Shown piece after piece: positions 31,610 through 43,823 of a stretch of 64,000 nucleotides of DNA. Source of the stretch: Bicyclus anynana (lineage: Eukaryota > Arthropoda > Insecta > Lepidoptera > Nymphalidae); assembly GCF_947172395.1 (NCBI RefSeq), contig NC_069087.1, positions 5,165,107 through 5,229,106 on the forward strand, written 5' to 3'. How positions within the stretch are numbered: position 1 is the first letter of the stretch; every line of letters starts with the position of its first letter. The position numbers and the translations under genes were made by a program. The notes below the pieces were generated by a model. It was not told where the DNA came from and made no database searches. It saw only the letters and a program-made list of their open reading frames with translations.

Positions 31610-31762
31610 TTTTTAAGTATGACCAATATTCTCGTTCCCCTCCAGTTAGTCGGGAAAGATTGTGTTAGGAGTGAGTACGACTATAGACCAACGGGGCGGG
31701 GATCGAACCACCACCCCTCGGTGATGAGTCCGACCGCTCTTACCGTTGAGCTATTGAGGCTA
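31610..31762 (-). mobile_element. SINE family G copy, reverse
   Basis: On the minus strand the head 'agcctcaatagctcaacggt' and box B GGTTCGATCCC are intact, then 'cgttggtctatagtcgtact' and 'cctaacacaatctttcccg', 'ctaactggaggggaac'. It is better preserved than the copy at 28236. Confidence 0.75.
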
Positions 31763-31880
31763 AAATTCTTTCAACAAAAGTAAGCTACATAATCGATCAC
31801 GAATTAGAACTGAACCAATATAAACATAAGGGTCTACTAATTAACCATAAAAGCTTTAATGTTTTCTTTGTTATATGTTC

Positions 31881-31909
31881 ATTATTTATTTATTTATTTA
31901 TTTATTTGG
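31881..31909. repeat. (ATTT)n microsatellite
   Basis: About seven tandem TTTA/ATTT units followed by 'ggtccaccagtgactgttgc'. Possibly the tail of an unrecognised retroposon. Confidence 0.9.
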
Positions 31910-32095
31910 TCCACCAGTGACTGTTGCAGCTTTTCACAACTACAATCTAAAAAAACACAATCACTAGGCTCTGCACAATCAAATGAAGGTAGACACGGCA
32001 TGCACATTTCCGTAATATTAAAATAAATTAACGCTTACATAAGATAAGTTTGCAGCCAGTATTCTTGCCACCATTCCACGTGGGCATGGTTTGTA

Positions 32096-32155
32096 TAGTT
32101 ATTAGGATAAGTTAGCTTAAGTTCCATATTGTATTTTTTCTCAATAAAAAAAAAA
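32096..32155 (+). mobile_element. LINE 3' tail (family H)
   Basis: 'agttattaggataagttagc' then 'ttaagttccatattgt' and 'tctcaataaaaaaaaaac'. It matches the reverse copy at 28142-28205 at about 90% by eye. It ends in AATAAA and poly(A); the coding part is absent. Confidence 0.6.
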
Positions 32156-33077
32156 CAAAAAAAAAGTTTACATAAGAAAAAAAATACATTTTACAGTAAC
32201 AAGAAAAAGAAACATTTTACAACTACTATTTGAATATATTATATAATACAAATAAAATGAAATTGGTAAAAACAAAAAGAAAAATTAGTTTAGTAAATCT
32301 AGTAAAACTAACTTGCGATGTCCTTGGTTAATCTATGTGGATATCTATAGACCGACTAATCTGTAGATATCCTTTTGTAATAAGTTCGAATCAGACATAG
32401 TGCAATTTTTTTTTGTAAATTTAAAAAAAAAAACAATCCCCCGAGAAGATACAAATCGTAAAAATGAGTGATGCAATGACGCACAGATAAAGAAGCCTAA
32501 TTTTCTGACTCGCCAAACGACTTCCTCGTCAAGTTAATAACACAAAACAAATTACCAACGTAATCTCGGAGCAGCAACGAAACAATTAATCAAAACATTT
32601 CGGCCCTTAAAAAAAATTAAAGGAATAATCCTTCCGAGCTGGCGAATGCCATTATGAGTATTTAAATCATCAGGACGATTCGAGAAAATGCGATATAGAA
32701 ATAAAAATACTAAGAGCCAGTGAGTTCTTATAACACGTCGTTTAAGCAACATTGATTAGGTAGGTAAATATAATATTTTAAAAAGTAAAGCCTTTATTCT
32801 GGGTTATTGTGCTGTATTTTTTTTAGTATACGCTTAAATAATTAATAAAAAACCGTTTATAATTATCATCATATTGTCATCGTTATTTAAAAAAAGAAGT
32901 TAACCACTTCTTTTAATATGACCAATATTGTCTTTTTCCCGAATAAGTAAAAAGCCTGGAGCCTTCTCTTGAGCTACGAGTAGAACTAAAATATTACGTA
33001 TACGTAAATCACAGTCTAGACCTCTCGTTTAACCGTAATGCTATGGAGCGATAAAACATAAAAATTTACAATAACAA
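32156..33077. other. Unassigned AT-rich stretch
   Basis: A 12-bp imperfect inverted repeat built on GGATATCTA/TAGATATCC lies at about 32338-32372. No gene or recognised repeat. Confidence 0.4.
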
Positions 33078-33339
33078 TCCTACTAATATTATAAACGCGA
33101 AAGTTTGTATGGATGTTGGTTTGGATGTTTGTTACTCTTTAACGCCGCTACTACTAAAAATATTTCGCTGAAATTTGGAATGAAAATAGTAGAGTAGTAG
33201 AATTTTACTCTAAATTAACACATAGGCTAATTTTCATCCCGGAAAAGTCTGGGAACCATGGACTTTCCTATGGTTCCAACCATGGAGGGATTTGTGAAAA
33301 ACTAAATTTCACGCGGACTAAGTCGCAGGCGTCCACTAG
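33078..33339 (+). mobile_element. Helitron-like element, complete ends
   Basis: It starts TCCTACTAATATTATAAA after an A and ends 'cgcaggcgtccactag' before a T, matching the 5'-TC...CTAG-3' ends and A/T target of Helitrons. The interior has 'gtttgtatggatgttggttt' and 'tgaaatttggaatgaaaata', 'cacataggctaattttcatc', shared with 52330-52677. It codes for nothing, so it is non-autonomous. Confidence 0.7.
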
Positions 33340-34999
33340 TTATTGATATAAAAACATAGTAAAGTATACAAATACATTTGTATTGCTTCAGGTTAACATA
33401 ATATTTCTGTATCAAATTTCTAAAGTCACCTCGCACGCAAGCCATAACTTTGGCGATTACCAGCTCTCCACCTAAGACTGCAATAACCCATTTAGGAGGA
33501 TAAGAAAAAGGGATGGTAGTCATTAGCATATAATGACAGTAATTAAAATACACAAATAGAGCCATAAAGACGGCCCGGCGTTGAAGGGTTGTCTTCATCA
33601 TCCGCGAGAATTTATACATGGCAAATATTTTCGCTGCGGCTCAAGCAAGCCGCGGAATTAAGGCATTGTTTAATTTATTAATTAATGGACCCGATGTTGC
33701 GTTGAAGATTGTCGGATATTCGTTCGTTGTATACGTTTATATAAATGTATACGTATGGCAATGCTAGCATAAGTCAGCAACTATTAATAATATATCATCA
33801 CTGTATTCTTCCACTATGAATGATGCATGCAGAAAAAACTGAGGTACTGCTTTGTTCTTGGCTGTGTCGTACATTATAATATTTATCTAGATAATGTACG
33901 AGTATAACTAGAAAAGTTAACAAAGTTCACTTGATGACTTTTTCATTTTTACAGATAATTAAGATAGATAATAAATAATTAAAAATAGATTGCACAGAGA
34001 AAAATTATAAAAATTAAGAAATCATTTTTGACAAGAAGAATGAGTTAAGAAATCAATTGATCAATTAAATCAATTTAAAGCGAAGATAATGTACAGTTAA
34101 CAAACCTTGACTTATATTTTCATCAAAAATTACACATATTTATGTAGTGGACGTTCACAGAACAAATGGCAGTGATGCTGCGCATATTTACGTTACGCAA
34201 ATTATTATTCAGAAATTCTTGTTGAATCGAGTTTTGATAAAATACGCCTTTTTATATATTCAAATCGAAATTAAGTGTTTATTAATTTAAAAATCCCATT
34301 CTAAATACAAATCTAGAACCAAACAAAACCTCAACTTAGAATTAAAATGCCAATTATTCAACATACTCATTTAAATGTCTATAAGATTTATAATTTTCAT
34401 TAGCTATGCAACAATCCATTTCACTCGAAATACTGTTCCATAAAACAGATTAATATATATCCGCGTTCTCGGAAATCTCGGAAATTATTTCAATTCATCT
34501 GCAGTCCCGCGTCAGACAATGGCGGCTAATTACTGAATGTAAAGCTTTATTAACGCAATCGGGCGGTTATTAACATAAAAAAATAATATTTAGAGACTCG
34601 CTGGGAAGCTCTTAATTTACGAATATTGCGGCATTAGGTTCAACGCTCCCTCAACCCTTCTCGCAAATAATTTGCAGTGATGTTTCGCCTTGAGAAATGG
34701 TATAAGCGTCAAGATTAGAGCTCATCTGTTGTTATATTGGACGAAATTTTGCATTGTAATGGTTGTAGCGTTTCTTCCGCTGCTACATTCGTTAATGAGC
34801 TTTGTAATTACTGTTGCTACTAAAAACGCTTACTAACTTTAGATTCTCTTGTGCAATAAGTCAACATTTTTCCAATTTAGCCAATTTATAGAAATTGGCA
34901 TCAGAGACACTTATGGGATATACTATACACTTCTTAATATATCCCTTCTCATAAGTATTGAGTTCAAACCAGCCAAGTACGTAGAATATGATCTTACAA
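33340..34999. other. Unassigned stretch
   Basis: AT-rich with GC-richer blocks at about 33400-33660 and 34480-34720. A 105-codon minus-strand frame (33302-33619) overlaps the Helitron end, has no domain, and is not called. An 11-bp inverted repeat TCGTACATTAT/ATAATGTACGA lies at 33867-33901. Confidence 0.4.
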
Positions 35000-35100
35000 C
35001 TAGCAAACGCCCCGCGGTTTTACGGTTTTACCCGCGAAGTTCCCATTCCTGTTGGAATACAGGAATAAAATATAGCCTAATATACTTGGTGAAGATATAG
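35000..35100 (-). mobile_element. Helitron-like fragment, reverse
   Basis: It begins CTAGCAAACGCCCCGCGGTT and continues 'cccattcctgttggaatac' and 'aaaatatagcctaa', the reversed 3' end of family E (compare 8835). The phrase 'ggttttac' is duplicated in tandem. The rest of the element is missing. Confidence 0.55.
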
Positions 35101-35666
35101 ATAATAGTGAAGTGTAATACTGTATTTTTTTTCTTCATCGGCAATAGAATGAAGAAAAATTACAGCATTTGTTTGTTTTGTAAGAGAGTGATAATAAGTA
35201 GCTATCCACAGTCTACCCCAATTTATTCAAAATTTACACACGTCTTTCAAATTTAGTCCGTGGCCTGAACAATCTAAGATTACTACGAGTACAAATTACC
35301 TATTGATATTTTAATCAGGACTCCCTTCGATTTTTAAGGCATTCAGCTAAGATTAGCATATAAATAGCGAGTAAAATATGACATCAGCATTTTAATTTTT
35401 CCATATTACGAAGCGATTTACAAATTAGCGGGTAAGAAAAACGCCATGGAGGCCTTAAGAGGGTCGATCGGGCCCGCAGATGTTCTATTTAAATGTAAAT
35501 TTGCTTCCACGCCGACATGGATAAAAAAAATAATTTGGAATCAAAATATTTGACAGGCTCGTCAAATATTATGAGATAAAAATTTACAGCGTTGTTTTAA
35601 TAATAATACCCCAAAATAGTATGACTATTAGTATCAAAGAATATTTGTTAATTCATAAAATATAGC
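35101..35666. other. No recognised feature
   Basis: AT-rich stretch, with a short CG-containing block at 35430-35520. No gene or repeat is recognised. Confidence 0.4.
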
Positions 35667-35991
35667 TTTTTTTTATTCTTTACAAGTTAGCCCTTAACTA
35701 CAATCTCACCTGACGGTAAATGATGATGCAGTCTAAGTGGAAGCGGGCTAACTTGTTAGGAGGAGGATGAAAATCCACACCCCTTTCGGTTTCTACATGG
35801 CATCGTACCGGAACGCTAAATCGCTTGGCGGTATGTCTTTGCCAGTAGGGTGGTAACTAGCCACGGCCGAAGCCTCCTACCAGCCAGACCTGGACAAATT
35901 AAGAAAATCTCAACCTGCCCAGCCGGGGATCGAACCCAGGACCTCCGTTTTGTAAATCCACCGCGCATACCACTGCGCCACGGAGGCCGTC
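35667..35991 (-). mobile_element. SINE family A copy, full length, reverse
   Basis: A complete copy with poly(A) side at 35667 and head at 35991. Box B and the ACAAGTTAGCCC inverted repeat are intact. It differs from the copy at 29190 at only a small number of places. Confidence 0.9.
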
Positions 35992-36783
35992 AAAAAGTAA
36001 TACAACTAATAAAATAAGTAAAAATCATACGCATACATTTTTACTCTTAACTGAAATGCAGTTGATTAATAAAATAGATACTTTAAAATCAAATTTTAAT
36101 TATATGCATTAAAAAAATTGCACACTGTTAAGAATTATGATCAAAAGTAAATTTTATTTATGATTGATTGTTTTCTAGTCTCAAAACGTCTTAACGAAAC
36201 GAAGTCTCAGTAAACAACTAGTTAATGGTAAAATCCGTCCAAAAAAAACCAAGAACAGCTGTGTTTAATCAACGCAACAGGGGTGACAATTACAGGCATC
36301 GCACCAAAAAAAGAGAAAAAAATTCTTCCGCTGGGAAAGGCAACAATAAAGAAATCGTAGAAAAGGTCCGGAAGTGGAAGTGACAGATTGTCCTCGGCGG
36401 TGAAAAGTCACACCTCTGTTTACGGACTCAGATTAGCTATCATTTACTTAAGTACTTTATATAATTAAGTGGAACGGCCATTAGTGTCGTAGAGGGTCGC
36501 CATGCTCTCTTCCATTTCACCTTTTACAACCTACGTAGTGCAATTATTTTCTAAGTCGGCTTATTTTATTTATACTAACATTTTACAAACTTGTACGCCA
36601 TGAATATTCCGGTGGTTTAGGTATCATATTTGGAATACTAAAGTTAAAAAGCGATTTAAGGGTTTTACTTTAATAAGTAACAAAAATAGGTGGGTAATCT
36701 AACAGATAAATATCGAATACTGATTAAATGCATTGCTGCACTCTTATATCATTATATTCCTACATACATCAAGAGCAATTTAA
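35992..36783. other. Unassigned stretch
   Basis: AT-rich, with a slightly GC-richer section at 36230-36540. No gene or repeat is recognised. Confidence 0.4.
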
Positions 36784-36975
36784 TCTATACTAATATTATG
36801 AAGCTGAAGGGTTTGTTTGATTGAACTCGCTAATCTCAGGAACTACTGGTCCAATTTGAAAAATTCTTTCTGTGTTAGATAACCCATTTATGGAGGAAGG
36901 CTATAGGCTATATATTATCCCCGTATTGCTACGGGAGCGGGAATCACGGTGGTAAAACCGCGCGGCGTCAGCTAG
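36784..36975 (+). mobile_element. Helitron-like element (family E), complete ends
   Basis: It starts TCTATACTAATATTATGAAG after A and ends 'accgcgcggcgtcagctag' before T. The palindrome CCGCGCGG about 10 nt from the CTAG end is the expected 3' hairpin. The interior 'caggaactactggtccaatt' and 'cgtattgctacgggagcgg' are shared with 46622. Very similar non-autonomous Helitrons have been described in Lepidoptera. No coding capacity. Confidence 0.75.
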
Positions 36976-38927
36976 TTAATCATAAGGTAAAAGTTCAAGC
37001 CTAAAATCAATTCATACATAACAAAACAGGCGCTATAAGTACCCAGCAATCTAATAATCCCGTCTGATTATTCTCCGTGGAAGCTTTTACGCGCGCTACG
37101 TCCAGAATTTCCATTAATCCCCTTTGCATTACGAATTAACGAATCGATAATAATTGATTAAGTACCGCGCCGAGTCAAGGAACACCACAAAGGAGTCCAT
37201 TCGAGCCGCCCGCGAGGAAAACAAAAACAAGCCTCTCCCTTTTTTGACCGAAACGTAGAAGGCGAAATCTGGCTTTGTTCATTTGCTCGGTAAACCGATA
37301 ATTTCATTAAACAACAAAGTGGGACTCCTCGGAGCTCTCTGCAAACACGGCAAGAAGCCAATGTCCCCCAAGATGGGAAATTCATTTCGAGAAAAAATGT
37401 ACGTCCAGGCGCACCGCTGCAAATTAAGACTCCTCGCCCCCCGCCTTGTTTATTCATTTCTTTCAAAATATTCTGATTGAAGATGTCGTGATAACGTAAT
37501 TAGAGGAAGCAACTAATTTTGGTTGTTTTGATTTAACAGCTTTAACACAAAATATTTACGTGTTTTTTTTATTTTACTCTAATCTAACATAATATTTGAA
37601 CCGAACCGAACTGAACTGTTCTCGTGAGTATGCCCGATTTTAGTAATCGAAAATTTTCGTAAAAACGTAAAGGTCAAGAATCTTAATCGTCCTACCCTCA
37701 CAACAATCTGGCTAATATTGTTCGCGTAACCTAAAACGGTCAAATTCCCGGCGTTAAAAATATCGCAGAGTAATTTGGAACATTCGGGCGGGTACTCGCA
37801 TTAAAGTTAGGTAGCGGGCAAATTAAGCCGGACCCCCGATATATTGCGTTTGTTCTTTTGAAGCCGCCGGTGAAGGGTTAAACCAAGAATGCTTTGCTTT
37901 TTATACGAAGTCCAATAAACTGAAGGGAGAGGGTTATACATGTAGTATACATGCATTACATTTTAAGGATACAGAAATGATTGCACGATTCGAGTGGTCA
38001 GTCAACTTTGATAATATTAAGATTCATTCTTTTTTTTTGTTTTTTTTTTACTCTTTCTTTTTATTATATCGAATGTTTAATATATGTATTTCAATAAGAA
38101 ACCCGTTAAGATTAAGGTGATTATTTGAGTCACTTTAATCAAACGAGTTTGATCAATGAATTTATCACGAGCGTAAGCTCGCCACACATTCGTCTTATTT
38201 TCACCCTAACAAAAACACGTAAATAAATAAACAAAATTAAATTCCACGTATGCTCCACAAATACTAATTACCCGAAACCAATGAATTATACCTGTGCCAG
38301 GTAATTATACCGAAAATACCATTAAATTAATAAATAAAAAACAAATGCGGGCCCCATCGAATAGGAGGACGCGTGGGCCCCTCTGTCGAATAAATTTATG
38401 TAAAAATTTTCATTAATATTTTTGAGGCCGACCGTCCGTCCGTTCGCCCTTGGGAGTGAAAATCGAGTTCGCGGTCGCGATGGAAAAATGCAAACCGAAA
38501 ATTATGGGGTCCCTTGCCTTGTATTTGCTTATGAATACCGGTTGTACCTGCCCGCATTGTAGCGTATAGGTAAACATAACATGTGAAACGTGTATGAAAA
38601 AATTTGTTCGGCATTGTTTTGGATCCGTTTCATTACTTATGGAACCACTCAATCATTTAAGTGTTTGCGGATACAGTGGTTTGGAAATGCGAAATTACTG
38701 TTGGAAATTGCGTATTTCGTTGGTAAGCAAACCCGATAATATCTTAGTATGGGAAGTATTTGTGATGTGATATAAAAGCTTCATAATTTTAGACCGAATA
38801 AAATATAAAACTATTCAGTGTAACTGTGCTGGTATACCAATGTTAATACCCATCTATTTATAATTTTGAGTTGACATACATAGTTTATTGTGGTTTTATT
38901 TGGGTTAAAAATCTTGTATGTTCATTT
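36976..38927. other. Unassigned stretch with several GC-richer islands
   Basis: CG-containing, apparently single-copy blocks at about 37060-37480, 37680-37880 and 38340-38640. Frames up to 102 codons have no recognised domain and lie antisense to one another. The clustering of islands suggests regulatory or conserved DNA, by inference only. Confidence 0.35.
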
Positions 38928-39039
38928 GACGGCCTCCGTGGCGTAGATATACGGAGTGGATTTACAAGACGGAGGTCCTAGGTTTGACCGCCGGCTAGGC
39001 TGATTAAAATTTTCTTAATTGATCCAGGTCTAAAAAAAC
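38928..39039 (+). mobile_element. SINE family A head, 3'-truncated
   Basis: 'gacggcctccgtggcgtaga' to 'gatccaggtct' followed directly by 'aaaaaaaca'. Only the tRNA-like head and the first body block are present, with a short A-run at the break. It may be an internally primed or deleted copy. Confidence 0.7.
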
Positions 39040-39879
39040 ATTCAAGTATCTTTCTCTATACACTCGTAATAATCTAACAAAAAGAATATTGACATAATAT
39101 TACTATTCGATAAGAACTTACATAATTATAAACATGAAATGAAAATAAACGATATTGACTTGACAACCCTCACCAGTTTTCATAAGTTTACTAAATAAAA
39201 ACAGCGTAAAACTCTACTACGAATAAGTCAAGAATCACTTTAATATTCACAAAACGAAAACTATAAACGGAATTGTTTACACATTCCTACTCGGATATTT
39301 CACAACACTTTGTGCCTTTTTCAAATAGTTTCTCCGCCCGCCCCTGCCTGTTTGAAGGCGTCCACTATGAAAAACGTTCGTACCGGGAACTTGGGAGATT
39401 ATGAAAGATTTGTGAGTTTTCGAGTGGCGCTGTGGACGGTCGCTGTGAGCTTAAGAGATTTAAATCGCTCGCTGGCCCGGAATGCCAGATACAAACTGAT
39501 TTTTTTGCCGCGTTCAGCTGTAATGTTATCTCTATAAAGTAAGAAAACTTTTATGAAGTTCAGTGTATCTTTGGTTTGTGGATTATGTTATTTTTTTTCT
39601 GACTAAGATTTGATTTATACTATCTACCTTGAAGCTTGGCTTGGTTTGGTAAATCAAACAGAGTTTTATTTGGTCACTTAAATGCAAAGTGACGTTACTT
39701 ATAGTCCGGGATCCGTAGAACATTTTTTACAACTGATTAAAATTTTTATTAACTGGTAACTCAGTTTGCTACCAGAATCAATAATTTTCGTAAATAACAA
39801 AATTGATCGTCTCATCGAGATGAAGCCACTCACAAAAAAATTAACTTGATAGTTATCAGTTTTACGGGAAAATAAAAAC
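39040..39879. other. Unassigned stretch with a GC-richer island (39320-39530)
   Basis: The island begins after 'ctttttcaaatag' and has an open frame of 75 codons without a domain. No donor site was found that would make it a convincing exon. Confidence 0.35.
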
Positions 39880-40071
39880 AGAAGGGGGTGAAATTGAGGT
39901 TGAAAGTTTGTATGGATAGTCCTTCATTTTTAGTTACAGTTTAAAATTTGATCTTATATCATTAAAAAAAATACGAAATATAGCACGATTCAAGATTTTT
40001 TTAAATTTGATCCCACCAGCAAAAGGGGAAAGATTGATTTCCACGCGGACGAAGTCGCGGGCATCCGCTAG
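39880..40071 (+). mobile_element. Helitron-like repeat, 3' part
   Basis: It includes 'gggggtgaaattgaggttga', 'aagtttgtatggatagtcc' and ends 'gacgaagtcgcgggcatccg' then CTAG before T. The reversed copy at 1426 has the same blocks in opposite order. Confidence 0.65.
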
Positions 40072-40947
40072 TAGTAAAAATATTAAACAATAATGGGTCA
40101 CCTCTCAGAGAAACTGCTTCTAACTGTGCCAAACAATAGGTTATTTTAATAAAATTCAAACTACCGTTTTTGCCACTACATAAATCGCTAGGAGTTGCAG
40201 GGCGACCCCGTATTTCACACTAAGGCCACAATGCAGCCGAATCCGCCATATCTCAACCGAACCTGTAAATCTTCCAGGCATTTTTATATTCCTCCCCGAA
40301 GGGCTAAGCAAGTCGCGCCGTCCCAGATTATATCTTGACACTTGATGGATGAATGGTTATTGGATCTCAACGTTTTTATCATTTTGATACAGTCGCGGGG
40401 GCAAGGTGAGCGCTTACGGGAACTATCGATACGATTTTTAACCGACTTCAAATACGAGGTGATTTCTTAGTTTGTTATAAGGTGTAGTAAATTTAAACAC
40501 TTTAGCGTGCTTATTGACTTTCGGTCTTATTATTATTATTTTTTTTTAAAGTTAAAATAACATGGCTTTCTATAGGTAAAAAAATATTAAAATCGGTTTA
40601 GTAGATCCAGAGATTACCCCTACAACCTAACAAATATTCCTCTTTATAACATTAGAATTGATAGATGATAATAAATAATTTGGTGACCTAACACATTGTT
40701 CACCAGAAATTTCCCGGAAAAGCTCTGTCGAAAAAAGCTCTTCTGATACTAATAATAATAAGCCCTAATGCTAATAGCTGTATTTCCACACAGCAAAAAT
40801 ACGCTTCTAATCAAAACAACTATGCTGCTTGGCTGTAGAAAAATGTGGACATGAAACATTACATTTTAAAACCATACATACATGCCATATTACGTAGCGC
40901 TACTACTAGCTTCTAGATACTATATCTTCTATAAACCAACTTTATTT
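40072..40947. other. Unassigned stretch with MITE-like word
   Basis: 'tttaaccgacttcaaatacg' at 40438 resembles an inverted-repeat end also seen near 63290 and 63805. The 40150-40340 part is CG-containing. 40540-40660 ('aaatcggtttagtagatcc', 'agagattacccctac') resembles the interior of the reversed family E repeat at 8835. Confidence 0.35.
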
Positions 40948-41122
40948 ACGCCAAGCGATTTAGTGTTCCGGTACGATGCCGTGTAGAAACCAAAAGGGGT
41001 GTGGATTTTCATCCTCCTCCTAACAAGTTAGCCCGCTTCCATCTTAGACTGCATCATCATTTACCATCAGGTGAGATTGTAGTCAAGGGCTAACTTGTAA
41101 AGAATAAAAAAAAAAAAAAAAA
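40948..41122 (+). mobile_element. SINE family A, 5'-truncated copy
   Basis: It starts inside the body at 'acgccaagcgatttagtgtt' and keeps the full 3' domain to 'aagaataaaaaaaaaaa'. The 12-bp inverted repeat is intact. 5' truncation is the usual result of incomplete reverse transcription. Confidence 0.85.
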
Positions 41123-41724
41123 CTTATATAGTATCAATTTTTACAACAGCGGACTAAGTTACAATATTTCAGTGAAACATACTGCAGCCGACACCAATAA
41201 AGTAAGGTTATAATATCGCTAATAGGTTGTGAGCGGCGTGAGATATGCAAAATTGGCAACGCTCTCAATGTACCGCGCCTGACACTGCGACCCGATCGTT
41301 CGCACTCTTTACTGCACCCCTATCTCACACGTCATGTCATGTGTACGGTCTACAAAAAAGTATACGAGTAGACACATTCAGTAACTTTAAATTTTAGTCA
41401 ATGTGATAATTCATCAAGCCTCAGTTACTTAAATACAACCTTTTTCAACTTAAATGTAGAATTTTTATAACTTAAGTTACACAATGATTACTTTACAATA
41501 CTTATAACTAAATAAGCGGTGTTATAGACAGGTAAATATTTAAAAAAACGGATTACGTAGTAATATTCATTTGACATAGTTTATTTTATGATATTTATAA
41601 TTATTATATAGGTAATTTGTGTATTATGGTTTATGTATTAGTGTGTAGTTATTTGTATGTATGTATAATGTACATTATTATTACGTACACACCACCTACA
41701 GTTGTCCTAATAAGTTCCTAAGCC
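41123..41724. other. Unassigned stretch with CG-containing block (41200-41360)
   Basis: The block has 'ggttgtgagcggcgtgagat', 'gcaacgctctcaatgtacc' and 'cgatcgttcgcactcttta'. It may be part of a transposon, but no second copy is present here. The rest is AT-rich. Confidence 0.3.
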
Positions 41725-41855
41725 TAAGGTTGCCTGGAAGAGATCGCTACTAAGCGATAAGGCTGCCTTTTGTATTCTACTTTTTCTTATGTTTCTGTTT
41801 TGCTTGTTTTCTTTTATTTTTGTGGTGTACAAATAAAGAGTATTAAATTAAATTA
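41725..41855 (+). mobile_element. LINE 3' tail (family J)
   Basis: 'aaggttgcctggaagagatc', 'gctactaagcgataaggctg' and 'ggtgtacaaataaagagtat' match the reversed copy at 1998-2140. The AAGCGATAAGGC hairpin-like block is preserved in both. It is 5'-truncated and non-coding. Confidence 0.65.
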
Positions 41856-41997
41856 AAATAGTTATGCATCTTTGTAATAACCATATGAGCCTTAACAACT
41901 ATACCCAAGTTTTACGGGTGTAAGACGGCCTACGAGTATGTAGTACTATAACTTTGCATCCCCTTCGTGGGTTTTCAACTTAACATCAAGTTTACGA

Positions 41998-42105
41998 TCA
42001 TCATATCAACTGATGGATGTCCAGACTGCAGGACATAGGCCTTTTGTAGGGACTTCCAAACATCACGATCCTGAGCTTACTGCATCCAGCGAATCCCTGC
42101 GACTC
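41998..42105 (-). mobile_element. LINE 3' end (family D), reverse
   Basis: 'gcaggacataggccttttgt', 'agggacttccaaac' and 'catccagcgaatccctgcga' are the reverse complement of the 2190 and 9518 copies. The ATG tail is reduced to 'catcatat'. Confidence 0.65.
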
Positions 42106-42767
42106 TATACAATGTAACAAAAAATACTAAAAATAAAATATTCAAGACTTTTGCAACAAAATGCGTTGCTACCTGTACCGCTCAGAAGTGACGGCATAGT
42201 GCTCAGAGTTGTTTTCTGATATAGTAACAGTCTTCTAAGCGTTATTCACGTAGGTTCATTTCACAGGTAATTTTTTTTCAAGGGCTTGTAGTCTACTAGC
42301 TACTACTAGGTGCCACTTATATGCTGTCGGTACCATTTTTATGCTCGCTTTGGCGCGCGTATGATACGCGATACGGTCCAAAAACGCGCGGTCGTGTCGC
42401 CGGAAACATATCAATTCAATTTGGAAATCGCTCGCGGAGCACCGTGAAATAGGACCGAACGAGGCGCTATCACGGACGCGATAAACATATCGGAAGGGTT
42501 TATGTTTTATTAGCTGTGACTGAAGATTTAATGTTTCTCAACTATGATGTTTATCAAAGCTCCATCATATTTCGTAGATATTTTTTTTATTTAAAAATAT
42601 ATTTTTGGTAAGAAGTTCTTTGATGCAGCTCACAGAAGACTGAATTGGCAGAACTCGTCATGTAAAGCAAAAGTGTCGATCGACGTACCAGGGCAACCAG
42701 GATATTTAATTGATTTATAGAATTGATACACTGACAAGTAGGTGCTTCATGTGCTTGTTTTTAACGT
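42106..42767. other. Unassigned stretch with GC-richer island (42310-42490)
   Basis: The island is very rich in CG and CGCG words ('ggcgcgcgtatgatacgcga', 'aacgcgcggtcgtgtcgccg'). It matches no other repeat here and could be regulatory. No gene is seen. Confidence 0.35.
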
Positions 42768-43065
42768 CAAATTTCAAAAATTTCAAAAACTTCAAATATT
42801 TTAAAAATTCAAATAATTCATAATTCTGAAATTTCAAAATTTCTTTCATAATTCATTAATTTCAATTAGGCTTACTTTACAAGCATTTTTGATACGTCCA
42901 GTTATGACGTGATTTATTGGTGGTAATTAAAGTCGAAAACTTAAAATTAACGTTACGAGGGCTCCAAATGCGCCTTGGTCCGAGAAAAGCCCACAACAGA
43001 ATCTGCCAGGGGTTTTTTGTTTACCACCATTTTACAAACAGTCGTGTCGGCTTTTCATTTCTTCT
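42768..43065 (+). mobile_element. LINE 3' region (family K)
   Basis: 'caattaggcttactttacaa', 'gcatttttgatacgtcc', 'ggtggtaattaaagtcgaaa' and 'acttaaaatt' match 62648-62790. Further downstream 'cgccttggtccgagaaaagc' is a familiar piece of a lepidopteran LINE 3' end, from memory. It is preceded by a low-complexity TTCAAAAA tract. No coding remains. Confidence 0.55.
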
Positions 43066-43124
43066 TTGTCATTCACACTGGAACTGCACTGCAATGTAAA
43101 ATGCTGCAGCAATAAACACTGTGG

Positions 43125-43456
43125 TACCTTTCAATATGACGTCACGTTTGGTAGAGCTTTAAGTTATAGTTCAATAACCTTTCAGAGTGACGTCACTTTT
43201 GGTTTAACTTGAAGGTTCAGTTCAACTACCTTTCAGTGTGACGTCACATTTGTTTGAGCTTCAAAATTCTACCTTTCAGTGTAACGTCTCATTTGCTTGA
43301 GCTTTAAGGTTAAATTCAACTGATCTTTCTTTATAATGTCACTTTTGCTTGATCTTTGATATTCAGTTCAATTACTATTTACTGTGACGTCACTCTTGCG
43401 TGGTCTTTAAAGTTTATGTTCAGTTTCCCTTCAGTGTGTTGTCTCTTTTGCTTGAA
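43125..43456 (+). repeat. Tandem array of about 51-bp units carrying CRE-type palindromes
   Basis: Seven diverged units each run 'acctttcagtgtgacgtcac', 'tttgcttgagctttaaggtt', 'cagttcaact'. The palindrome TGACGTCA is exact in units 1, 2, 3 and 6 (43137, 43188, 43239, 43385) and altered in units 4, 5 and 7 (43282, 43334, 43437). Spacing between cores is 51, 51, 43, 52, 51 and 52 bp. TGACGTCA is the binding site of CREB/ATF bZIP proteins. Whether the array is bound is unknown; it could equally be an ordinary minisatellite. Confidence 0.85.
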
Positions 43457-43823
43457 GCAAAAATAACTAAAACGTACCAATCTAATATTAAAACAAAAAT
43501 ACTTTAATATATTTATAGAGATTCCCACTAGTCGTTACCTGTCTCTCAATTAACTCCCCGCTAATAAGATAGAAAGGGCACTTCAGTAAAAATTCATCGC
43601 GTCATCCGGCGGGCGGGTGTAAAAATTAAAAATGCACACGCGGGATGCCTCAAGGAAAATGTGTTTACCAAAATGTCCCATAAAATTTTTAAAAGGAAAC
43701 CCTAATTCCGTTGTTAAGAGACTCGACGTCTTAAAACATTTTACAAGGTCTATAATGTATTTATTACCAAGAAAAAGGTTGTGATGTTTTATTATTCATA
43801 CATATCGTAAATTAAAAAAAATA
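43457..43823. other. Unassigned stretch
   Basis: The 43540-43730 part is CG-containing and apparently single-copy; the rest is AT-rich. No gene. Confidence 0.35.
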
